Positions 53,466 to 64,000 of a stretch of DNA of 64,000 bases are shown here, one piece after another (the stretch's first letter is position 1; each line of letters begins with the position of its first letter). The notes below the pieces were generated by a model. That model had not been told where the DNA came from and ran no database searches. It worked only from the letters and a program-made list of their open reading frames with translations. Position numbers and translations under genes: made by a program. Origin of the DNA: Liolophura sinensis (taxonomy: Eukaryota > Mollusca > Polyplacophora > Chitonida > Chitonidae); NCBI RefSeq assembly GCF_032854445.1, contig NC_088300.1, forward strand, positions 81,259,084 through 81,323,083, in the 5' to 3' direction.

Positions 53466-53575
53466 ATTATATATATATATACAAATACACATGTAGAAAG
53501 AAGGCTGCATACATGTGAACATGTGGGCCACCTTACCCAGGGCAAGAGTGCTGAACTGACTAGCAAACTGCAGGT

Positions 53576-53837
53576 TTATTTATTTATCTGACTGGTGTTT
53601 TAGACCATACTCAAAAACAGAGTATTTAGCTTATGCAACAGTGGCTAGCATTATGGTGGGAGAAAACCTGACAAAGGCTAGGGGAAAACCCTCAATCATC
53701 GGCAGCTAAGTGGCAAATCTTCCGACATACAACATAGGAGGAAGCCAGCACGAATTGGACTTGAACTAACAGCGACTACATTGGTGAGATGCTCTGGAGT
53801 CCTTGAGCTACGCTGGCTGACCACATGGCCACGGAGA
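53576..53837 (-). mobile_element. SINE family B (diverged), copy 2
   Basis: Second-copy equivalent of 41,852-42,112. Confidence 0.8.
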
Positions 53838-56800
53838 GCTTGCAGTGTTTTACTTACTTGCAGTATGTACCCTCTTCACACAAATGACATGTCTGCTGGC
53901 CTGTATCATTCTGATAATGCCCATAGTCACACCTATAGCACTCAAGGAGGCCAGTCTTGTTAGCATAGAAACCTGCAGCAGAAGAGGTCATACATGGCTA
54001 TGGGTGCATTTAAGATAGGTATACCTGTGTACCAGTCACACAGGTGTACCTGTCAAACATGTGTACCTGTCAAACATGTGTACCTGTCAGATATGTGTAC
54101 TAGTGTACCTGTCCAATCTGTGTACCTGTTAGATCTGTGTACTTGTGTATCCAGCCAAATATGTCTACATGTACCTGTCAGAGTGATGTATGTGTACCTG
54201 TGTACCTATCAAATCTCTGTACTTGTGTATGTCAGATCTGTGAACCTGCCAGATATGTGTACCTGTCAGATCTGTGTACTTGGGTATCGGACAAATCTAT
54301 GTAATATGTACTTGAGTATTTGTCAGATCTATGTATTTGTGTATCCGTCAGATCCGTGTACCTGTCAGATATGTGTACTTGCCAGATTTGTGTACCGACT
54401 AATTTCCCAAGGAAAACATGTCCAGAACATTAACAATTGTGGAGTACAGAACTTACCAACTTCCCACGGAAAACATGTCCAGAACATTAACAATTGTAGA
54501 GTATAGAACTTACCAACTTCCCAAGGAAAACATGTCCAGAACATTAACAACAGAGAAGTACAAATCTTACCGGCTTCACAAGGAAAACAAGTACTGCACC
54601 CTTCAAGACTGAAACAAAATTGTTTGATAAAGTATTCATTAAGCTCAAAATTCATCTAAATAAACAACAGAAATGACCAGTACATGTACATGTAATTACT
54701 ATTACAATGTAATTAGTATTGCATGTGTTCCCACTACCACCAAGCAAGATGCCAGTTCAATAATATTATTAAATGGGTTTAATATGTTACCTTGACTCGC
54801 TTGCACAATGGGATTGTGACTACTTATCTAAATTTTAAGCCAACAACTGATTTACAATAGACTGTGAAAATAAGTCTAGACTTTTGAGGTGGTAGTAACT
54901 TTTTGTAGTTACGATCACAATCGGAGGCCAAACTTGACTTACATAACGGTGGTTTGTATAAATGTACCGGTCAACAACTTTTCCTTGCTTTCATTATTAA
55001 AATAATTCTGCATCATAATGGTTTAGCACATAAAAACAACAAAATGCTAGAAAAGTCTTGCAACAACTTTTTGAGACAAATAAACTGAAATAAATTTTAA
55101 GATAAGGCTACGACCAATATCTTACTGATTTACAATAGCTTTATAGCCTTTGTCAACTAAAATTGTATGAGGTTAACAAGGGATTGTTTATGGTGAAGAC
55201 AGATGAGTTTTGTGTCATTTGAAAGCATACAAAAATAAAAGCCTTGTGACAAAGGAGAGACATGTCAGATCAAATCCTTTTACAGACTACGTACACAACA
55301 CAAAACTGGTAGATTGGACATAATAGATGCAGCTGCAGGAGATAACCTGACACCCAAACATATGGGCTGTATGAAGTAAGCACATAGTGGTCGTACTTGC
55401 AGAAGGTGCCTTTAGCACAGCTGACACAGGTGGTTTGCCTGGTCTGGTTTTGAAAGCTTCCAGGTTTACAACTGAGACAGTCTGGTTGTCCCTGCTGAGG
55501 CTGGTACTTCCCCTGGCAGCATTCATCACAGGTCAGGGAGCGGGCTTTCGGGCATGGGTGCCTGCAAAGACAGGGACAATAAGGAAATCATGACTGAGGT
55601 CTAACTATGCCACATTGACTGGGAGAAGGCCGTACATGGACACTGTTATTCTTGAAGTCAGTGCTTTAACTTCACATAATATGACATATTTTAAGAGACT
55701 GGTACATTTTATGCAAACTTACCAACTTCCCAAGGAAAACATGTCATGTACATTAACAATTGGGGAGTATAGAACCTACCAACTTCCCAAGGAAAACATG
55801 TCCTCAACATTAACAATTGTGCTGGGTGTGTTTGTATCTTACCTGCATCACACTTTTCACAGGATGAAGCTCCTGTCTGATTGCTGAACCAGCCAGGTGA
55901 ACAGTCATAACATGTTGTCTCACCAGCATTTCTGAAAACAGGATGTAATAAACACTAACACAGTGTTATACAAAACAGGATGTAATAAACACTAACACAG
56001 TGTTATAAAAATCAGGATGTAATAAACACTAACACAGTGTTATAAAAAAAAAAAAAAAACAGGATGTAATAAACACTAACACAGTGTTATAAAAAAATAG
56101 GATGTAATAAACACTAACACAGTGTTATAAAAAAACAGGATGTAATGAACACTAACAGTGTTATAATGACTGTGACAGGGATTTATAGTGAACACGTACA
56201 TGTACCCTCTCAGCCAATAGTCACATGTTACAAGCACAATTCAACATTATCACTTTATTTGAAAGTGAATTGCTATTAGTGTGATGTAAAAAGCCAAGCA
56301 TAACTATGTAAAATGAAAGTGAAAGTGAACAATTCTCTACATGTAAAGCAGTTGTTATAAAGCTATAAACTATACACACTCTGACATTTGTGTCAGGTCC
56401 CTTCTCAGATGGATACGCTGATTTGACTAATTCGTTCATTATTTTGTTGATTGGATATAAATTTTCAACATGTTCAAGAGTATTTTTGTTCATCTACTCA
56501 ATCCTGAAGTTTTCATCAGTACTTACTGTGCGGTCATCTTTATGGATTTAGGAAATAAAGGTGCCTTGATTCAATTTTTTATCTTCTTTGGCATGTTACT
56601 GACAATCTCTTCCATGTGACATACACACTTCTTCTAGTACCAATGAAAGGACAATGGTCTTCAAACACACATGACAGGCCACTAGGCCCTATGGACAGCA
56701 AGGAAGTCTAAACACCATATCCTATGTAATAGTCCAATCAGACACAACACTTGAGAACATGTGCCCACTAAGCCCTACACATCTGGAAAAAGCAAGCTCT

Positions 56801-59316
56801 GACAAGCTGTGGGGATATGTTGCTGTTTCACCAGCATATAAAGATTTACCCTGAATAAGTGCCCTCTTCACAATGGGAACAACTCTAGACTTTGGTTGTG
56901 CGCTGGTAGTACCCACATTTACTACAGAGGAAGACTTACTCAGAACAGGTGCCCTCTTCACAAGGGGAACAACCCCAAGCTGGGCTCATATTTACTGTAG
57001 AGGAAGACTTAATCAGAATAAGTACCCTCTTCACAAGGGGAACAACCCCAAGCTGGGCTCATATTTACTGTAGAGGAAGACTTACTCAGAATAAGTACCC
57101 TCTTCACAAGGGGTACAACTCGAGGCTTCGGTTGTGTTCTGGTAGTATCCAGGTTCACATTTACTACAGCAGGAGGCCTCACAGCAAAAACCTGGCTGTC
57201 GATTGCAGCATCCACAACATGTCACGGCTTCAAGAGAAACAAGCCACGTGGTATCAAACTTCAACTGTAAAGGTAACTGGTAACAAAAATCCAGAGTGCA
57301 AGCTTTGGTGGATTGAAGCTTGCTACATGATACAATGACCACACAGGTATGGTCGGAAATTCAGCAGGCCTGAGAAATCAAAACCCAGAAATCTCACCTG
57401 CTTAAATTATATATGATTCATATGATTGACTGGTGTTTTTTTCACGCCGTACTCAAGAATATTTCACTTATACAACGACGGCCAGCATTATGGTGGGAGG
57501 AAACCCCTAAATTTAGACATCTGGTCTTTCCTTGGTATTAAATTTTAATGGTAATACAAAACTTCGGTAAAACCTGAAAAACAACAGATTCACTTTAACA
57601 CTTTTTTCATAAACTATTATTGTTCAACATCATGCTTGATCAGATTAATTACAGTTATTAAAAAGTTACATGTAAATTTTTTTTTATAAATCTATTTTAG
57701 CTCCCTTAATATCAGTGAGCTTGTCTAGACTACAGGTTTGTGTATTTTTAATCCTGGTCAATAATACTTTCTGTTTTATGGATTTGTATTTGTCATGATG
57801 TTATCGTGTAATAGGACCATTTGGCCTATTGATTTTTTTCAAATTAACATCCATATTTATTACCTTATCGACAACATTCCATGTACACAGACATGTACAC
57901 ATATGTTATTTGTAATTATCACTGAGAGTTTCAGAAAGCTTACTGTTATTTGCATACTGTCCTGCCTGGCATGGGAAACAGTTTTGTATGACCTCAGAAC
58001 AGTTCAGCACAGGGGTGAACTCATCCAGATATACTTCAGACCACCCTTGGCTAATAAGAACTACCAGCAAAACTGGAAAGGAAACATTCATACAAAATAT
58101 CATTACAAACACTACGAAGATGTGTGGCATAAAGCCTGCAAAACAAATTCAGTCCACAGACAGTCCCCTTGTATGCAGTTCTTATGAACTACATTCATTC
58201 ATGCATTCAGATCATTAGTCAGGACAACTATGGGACTATGTTAAGTATATATGTGTTTATATGTAGCGGATGGGATTAATATATAAACTGTTCCATTAGT
58301 CCTAGGTACCAGTAAGGCTTATTTTTGGATGGCCGTACTTTAAAGAAAAGACAAAAAACCTGATTTATAAATGTATCAGTAGAGTATAAGGTTATAAAGC
58401 ATACCATATTATTTTTGTTATTGTTGATTTGTGCAGTTACCAAGAACACGAGGAAACAATTCCCATTCAAAACATGGTAGATGTTGGTTCACCTTGTTTG
58501 ATTCAAAAGTTTGAATGGCTGGATTACTGTTAAAAAACGGTTTACCGATGCTTGCTTTGACATATCAGATGACATATAAGGAATATGTGCATACCAAAAT
58601 TAGAGTCTGTTTCATTAGGTTCACTTAGCTAATTAAGCCCTTAACTAGCATGACAATTAATGTATATTGTGTATGTGTGTATGTGTGCTTGGGGTTTTAC
58701 GTCGTTCCGGGAGTATCATTAATGTACAACAAATGACAAGCTTCCCTTTACAAAATTACAGGTTCAATTGTGCCTTCGAACACAAAATCTCCCGCAGTTA
58801 CATGCAATCACAGTGAAGCAAGAAATTGTGCTTATGTCAAACATCGAAAATACTCTTTTTTCATGTATATCCGTGAACGCCGTTCTGTCCATCTTCAGCT
58901 TTCCTGACTATCGTATGTAAGTGCTCAACACAGTAGTAGCTCTAGGACTAGGCTGTTGGTATCCAAATGAATCAGACGTTGTACAAATGTACATGCTAGC
59001 CTACAAACTAAACTGAAGTTCACCATCGCCATTCGTCTGTAAGGACAGCCTGCCCAAGGTTTGATTATAAACCCACCTGGCACGTTCCACAAGACAGTGG
59101 TTGACTGTCTACGCAGAGTTTCTGTCATGTTTTTGACATTTTCAACAAAATAGAAACTTATCAAAGCTTAATGTCAACACAAAACACCCAACAAGACTTA
59201 GTACGGAAACTTTTGTCATACGCCATTTGCTTGTCATGTGACCACCAAATGCATTCATGGGGAGATAACTGTAGTGACCAACTGAAACTCGCCTAGCGTG
59301 CTCTGACACACGTATA

Positions 59317-59968
59317 AAGCTGAGATTCCATATACGCGGTATGCGGTTTGCGGTATACTCCACGCGGTACGCGGATACGGCATGCGGTATGCGCTTTCTC
59401 TGATTCCATTTATGCGGTAACCTATGCGTTTTCTTTCATTCATGGTACGTTTTTATCAGAGCAAACATGTCGCATTCCTCCATTTCACGACGTGTGGCTT
59501 TAGAGCAAGATTCAGACCTTGCCATAATAGCAATGTCATATAAGTTGTTGCAACTAAAGAAGCGTAAAAAGAGAAAACACCGATGGTGGGTCCACAGTAT
59601 TTTGCGGCAAAGAGCTCAGCAGGGAGCTTTACATAACTTGGTCTCGGAATTGCAGCTGGATGGAGAAAAATTCCAACAGTACTTTCGTCTAACCAGAGAA
59701 CAATTTAAACAAGTTCCGACCACGTGTCGGGGAAACACCCCACCAGTGACGTCATTTCTTGGGATACTCTGTCCGGTTTTGAAAACGCATACCGCACCGA
59801 TCGCTACATGGTGCGATTGATTTTGCCGTATACGTTTCCGCTTGAAAAAACGGATCCGCGACCGTACCTATGGAATCATTGCAACTTATTTTAACTATTT
59901 CGATTTTTTTGCGGCGTACCGCATACCGCGTACCGTATACCGCTACCGCATGTAAGGAATCTCAGCTT
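59317..59968 (+). mobile_element. PIF/Harbinger-like remnant, copy 2
   Basis: Same element in the second duplicate, with the 117-residue frame at 59467-59820 unchanged. Confidence 0.65.
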
Positions 59969-60301
59969 TAATCACATGTAGGTAACACCATATATGATTT
60001 CAACTGTGCACGTTTAGATGCCTGTATATACCGTGTCTATTCACTGTATGGTACAGAGAAGTATGAGTGGGATTTATTTTATTTTGTAAATCCACGTAGG
60101 ACATTCTATTAAAGAGAAATGCTAATCTTGCGTAGGCTTTAAGTAATAACAAACAAAAGTCTAGGGACAAATCAACATGCGAGACTTGTAACCACTGTAT
60201 GCCCACGGGAGAGACATGTTTTGGGTCTAAACAAGATTATGGTTACTTTCCCAATAAGGGTTTCCACACTGTCATGATGTCTCACACGCCTGTAATTGTC
60301 A

Positions 60302-60543
60302 CTTGACCGAGGTGGTTAGCGTGCCAAAATAATCCAGGAGCCTCTCGCACATGCGGTTGCTATGAGTTCAAGTCCAGCCCATATGCTGGCTTCCTCTGCC
60401 TCCATCCCCCGCCGACCCCCCAGCCTGACGTGAGAAGATCTGCCAGCAGTATGTGGATGGTCGTAGGTTTCCTTCGGGTTCTGCCTGGCTTCCTCCCAGG
60501 CAGAATATTAGTGAGCATGGCGTAAGCACTAACCAAATCCCGG

Positions 60544-60579
<36 letters not shown>
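60302..60579 (+). mobile_element. SINE related to family B, plus orientation, copy 2
   Basis: Equivalent of 48,580-48,857. Confidence 0.8.
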
Positions 60580-60580
<1 letters not shown>

Positions 60581-61006
60581 GTGACTAGCTACCGCAACGC
60601 AGACTATATGTAAGTACGTATAATGGTTTTGTGCATCTGCCTTTTTTTCATGTTTTGTTAGGTGAACATTTTAGAGTTACAGGTATGGTTTCAATTTCTG
60701 GTCGTGATATTCACGGAGTAATGAATAAAAAGATCCATACCTGTGATTTCAGTAAGGCCAGATTTAACGCCGGTTATATCACTTAAAGCTTAATCAGAGG
60801 CCGGTCGTGAGCATCATTTTGTTGAGAAGGGAGGTGGGAATTTGTCCTTACTATCACATATGTAGCTGGATGTACATGGTGTCTTGTGTATTCTAGGCCC
60901 ACGTTGGCTGATCTATACGAAAAGTCAGTCTCTTTGACCAATGAAGGCGAGTGTTCCATTCAAGCTGCTAGCGGTTGAGGCTTCAAGTTGTCGTAAAAGC
61001 CTGGTT

Positions 61007-61277
61007 TTTTTTTTTTTTTTTTTTTTTTTTTTGATTGGTGTTTTACGCCGTACTCAAGAATATTTCACTTATACGACGGCGGCCAGCATTATGGTGGGTG
61101 GAAACCGGGCACAGCCCGGGTAAACCCACGACCATCCGCAGGTTGCTGAAAGACCTTCCCACTTACGGCCGGAGAGCATGAGCTGGACTTGAACTCACAG
61201 CGACCGCATTGGTGAGAGGCTCCTGGGTCATTACGCTGCGCTAGCGCGCTAACCGACTGAGCCACGGAGGCCCCCGT
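61007..61277 (-). mobile_element. Full-length SINE family B, copy 2
   Basis: Equivalent of 49,285-49,555. Confidence 0.9.
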
Positions 61278-61621
61278 AAAAGCCTGAGTACCGTGGTATA
61301 AGACTGACTATCGTTGTATAAGCCTATAGTCTGTTTCTTTTAGCGAGTCGCCTATATTCAGCTGTCGGTAAAATCAGTCCTATTCGCTACCAAAATTACC
61401 TTTAGTCAGTGACATGTAACATATTCTTGCAAAGAAAAGTAAGAATACTTTTTCTAATTCTTAATGTTAAACTGCATTAGCTCGGTTTCGACGGCAAGAA
61501 CTCATAGCATTCGGTGACGTCAAAAGTGTTAAAAAAAAACGGCGTCATGCTGGACAATGGACGTGGAGAGCTATTTTCTTTACAATGATTTAACAGGCAG
61601 CTTAACATAGGCAGCTAAAGA

Positions 61622-61898
61622 AACTGACCACCGTCGTATTAGCCTGACCACCGTAGCATAAGGCTGACCACTGTCGTATAAGGCTGACCACCGTAGTATA
61701 AGGCTGACCACCGTAGTATAACGCTTACCAGCGTAGCATTAGCCTGACCACCGTAGTATAAGCCTAACCATCACCGTATAAGGCTGACCATTGTCGTATA
61801 AGGCTGAGCACCCTCCTATAAGGCTGACCATCGTAGTATTAGGCTGACCACCATCGTATAAGGCTCACCACTGCAGTATAAGGCTGACAACCGTAGTA
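61622..61898. repeat. 20-bp minisatellite, copy 2
   Basis: Equivalent array in the second duplicate. Confidence 0.92.
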
Positions 61899-62075
61899 TA
61901 TTTATTTATTTGATTGGTGTTTTACGCCGTGCTCAAGAATATTTCGCTTATACGACGGCGGCCATCATTATGGTGGGTGGAAACCCACGACCATCCGCAG
62001 GTTACTGGCAGGCCATCCTAGGTACCAAATACAAATAACATCCCCAGGTTTCCTCGTGAGCCTTTGTATGTATGT

Positions 62076-62390
62076 CGTCCTTTGAAATTTTTCAGTCATA
62101 TGACGACGATTAGCCATTAGGTGTGCGTACGTATACTGTGTCTTCTAGCGACAGGGCAAGACCATGCCGCAGAAGCGCTCCCGCCAGTGAAGGCATCATG
62201 CCGAAGGCACCAGGTTTGACACCCCCACGTAGTCACATCATACTGGCACCGGGCCAACCAGTCCTGCTTCATGGCTGAGTGCTGAGCGCCAAGTGAGGCA
62301 GCAACAAGAACCATTTTTTAAAAGTCTTTTGTATGATGCGACCCGGGTTTGATCCCTCCGGCTTTGAACCCGGATCTTCCGACTTCGAGT
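62076..62390 (-). mobile_element. Diverged family-A-like SINE spanning the duplication breakpoint
   Basis: 'tttcagtcatatgacgacga', 'gggccaaccagtcctg' and 'gctgagcgccaagtgaggca' follow family A order with many changes. The copy 1 duplicate is cut off inside it at 50,423. Confidence 0.65.
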
Positions 62391-62391
62391 G

Positions 62392-62640
62392 AGTGATTGA
62401 GTGCTTGGGGTTTAACGTCGTACTTAACAATTTTTTCAGTCATATGACGACGAAGGAATCCTAAGAGTGCATGTAATGTGCTTCCTTGTTGCAGGACGGG
62501 ATTTCCACCGCTCTATCTAGTGCTGCTTCACGGAGACGCCTTACCGACGGCAAGTAAGCCTACCCATTACACTGATACGGGTCAACCAGTCGTTGCACTA
62601 TCCCCTTCATACTGAACGCCAAGCAAGGTTCCGACTTGGA
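62392..62640 (-). mobile_element. SINE family A, head-truncated
   Basis: 'gagtgcttggggtttaacgt' to 'gaacgccaagcaagg', minus orientation, lacking the tRNA-like head. Confidence 0.85.
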
Positions 62641-63636
62641 TGCGGGCGCTCTAATCATGGGCCACAGGACATTCACATCTCCTGTTCACAAGCGACAGCT
62701 TATGCACACAGGTAAACGTGTTCACCACAGTAAAGACTGAAAACTTGCAGTCTCAGTAGATTAACTATTACAGGTTGACCCCACGTTCACGGGTAGGCAC
62801 CTATACTGTAATTTTCATCTGTGTATATGTACATATATATAAGCTCTCGCGTGCAGAGTGACATTATCAGCTAGGCAGTTTCTCTGCTAATGTCTGTACA
62901 TCAGTAAGAATCATGTAGCCGTTCCATTGGTGCATGAGTTTATAGTGAATGGCGTCTGAGGTCTACTGACCAGCGAAAACAGCCACTTGACTTCGTTTCA
63001 TTCAGCTTCACATCAACACGTTTGGGCTCCTCATAGTCCTCAAGCGACTTCAAACTACATGTCACGAAATCCCATACAATTTGAACTGACCGAGTCTTTC
63101 AGTGGGTCACAAAAGGGGCGGGGTCACGTGGGGAATACCGGCTGCTCGGTTAGAATATACGGTAACATATTCTCTGTCACGTTATTTCGCGGAAGGCTGT
63201 TTAATTCATGTATTATATGGTGGAACATGACAGGAAATCAGGGAACAAGATTATCACCGTTACATGAAGCTTTCTTCATCTTTGGAAATCGTTTCAGTTT
63301 CAGGGTTATACCAAAAAAACGAACGAGTGACTGTATCAAATTCTCCCAGTAAATAGGATCTATATGTGTTAATGCGGGTATCCGACAAACAAAGTTTTTC
63401 ACGGTATATGCTTCTCTTTCAACCTATGGTAAAGTCCTATTGTCAATGTTTTCTACCAAGACTAATTCTCTCTTCGCTTGTCGCACATGTATAGATCACA
63501 CAGGCAGGCATACCGGTCGTTTTTTTCCTTTGTCCAATCCTAAAGTTTGTATATTTTACTTGTGAAATCATTCTGTGATAATAGTCGCCAGTCAGGCAAT
63601 GTTCAGTTTTAGAATCATTATCTGGATTGCACACAA
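62641..63636. other. Unassigned sequence
   Basis: About 1 kb with no recognisable exon, SINE or array. A 121-codon open frame on + at 62,987-63,352 has no recognisable motif. Confidence 0.4.
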
Positions 63637-64000
63637 GGTATCTAACCCGTCCTGCCCACCAGGTATCTAACCCATCCTGCCTACCACGTATCTAGCCCGT
63701 CCTGCAAACCAGGTATCTATCCTATCCTGCCCACCAAGTATTTAACCCATCCTGCCCACTTTCAACCCATGTATGTAACCCATCCTGCCCACAACGTATC
63801 TAACTCATCCATAAGGTAGCTAACGCATCCTGCCCACCAGGTATCTAACCCATCCTGCCCACAACGTATCTGACCCATCCTACCCATCCTACCTATCCTG
63901 CACACCAGATATCTAACCTTTCTACTCAGCAGGTATCTAACCCATCCTGCCCATAACGTATGTAACTCATCCTGCACACCAGGTATCTAACCATCCTGCG
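63637..64000. repeat. About 25-bp minisatellite running off the right edge
   Basis: Irregular units of 'aggtatctaacccatcctgc' with 'ccacc'. Confidence 0.9.

Larger units (their letters stand above)
50580..59128 (-). pseudogene. Second copy of receptor exons 1-8 (partial gene in tandem duplicate)
   Basis: Exons 1-8 recur at 59077-59128, 57944-58135, 57086-57227, 55843-55931, 55397-55561, 54571-54608, 53858-53972 and 50580-50668, with translated segments identical to the first copy where compared. Exon 5 has 165 instead of 166 nt (one G lost in a G run) and is out of frame. No copies of exons 9-15 exist to its left; the next sequence is the first copy's upstream region. As drawn it is a truncated partial gene. 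It may be a recent tandem duplicate able to splice into copy 1, or an assembly duplicate of one locus. Confidence 0.75.
50432..62144 (+). repeat. Tandem segmental duplication, copy 2
   Basis: The offset from copy 1 drifts only from 11,724 to 11,721 through about eight indels of 1-3 bases (AT microsatellite, AG pair, G run, four within 44.67-44.87 kb of copy 1, C run). I noticed no base substitution, but did not align every base. Confidence 0.95.

Noticed and set aside
62987-63352. 121-codon open frame on +
   Set aside because: No recognisable domain, neighbouring exon or codon pattern; left as unassigned.

Overview
The window is animal nuclear DNA, almost certainly from a mollusc. The genes are split by GT-AG introns. 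Two families of tRNA-derived SINE are present, with the tail motifs 'gagtgagtgcttggggttta' and 'gattggtgttttacgcc' that I associate with marine mollusc genomes. A gastropod is my guess; the species is not resolved. About a quarter of the window is minisatellite.

Layout. (1) 1-8.3 kb, minus strand: the 5' six coding exons of NF-YA, the CCAAT-binding factor subunit; the gene continues off the left edge, where its DNA-contact half should lie. (2) 8.66-23.3 kb, plus strand: a complete ten-exon SERGEF/DelGEF gene encoding a 389-residue RCC1 propeller. NF-YA and SERGEF are head to head across a short CpG-containing interval with CCAAT boxes. (3) 26.5-47.4 kb, minus strand: a 15-exon gene for a cysteine-rich, single-pass membrane protein of about 520-540 residues, with ephrin-receptor-like/TNFR-like repeats, a TM helix and a short Arg-rich tail. 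I do not recognise it as a named gene. Every exon phase joins correctly except for one apparent single-base indel in exon 14. SERGEF and this gene converge tail to tail between 23.3 and 26.5 kb. (4) 38,708-50,423 is repeated almost exactly at 50,432-62,144, an 11.7-kb direct tandem duplication carrying receptor exons 1-8. The differences I could find are short indels only, so it may be a false duplication in the assembly. (5) 62.1-64.0 kb: SINE debris, unassigned sequence and a 25-bp minisatellite.

The most unusual property is shared by all three unrelated genes. Many minisatellites begin exactly at exon edges and their units contain copies of the exon end plus the splice donor, or of the acceptor region. 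I count about fourteen such arrays. The strongest case is 32.66-36.47 kb. About 35 tandem 108-bp units each hold an acceptor, a 48-nt open segment fusing the start of exon 12 to the end of exon 11 in the same frame and phase, and a consensus donor, separated by a 60-bp mini-intron with branch-point-like and pyrimidine signals. Each unit is therefore a potential symmetric 16-residue Cys-rich cassette exon.

All boundaries were read by eye. No alignment or database search was run.
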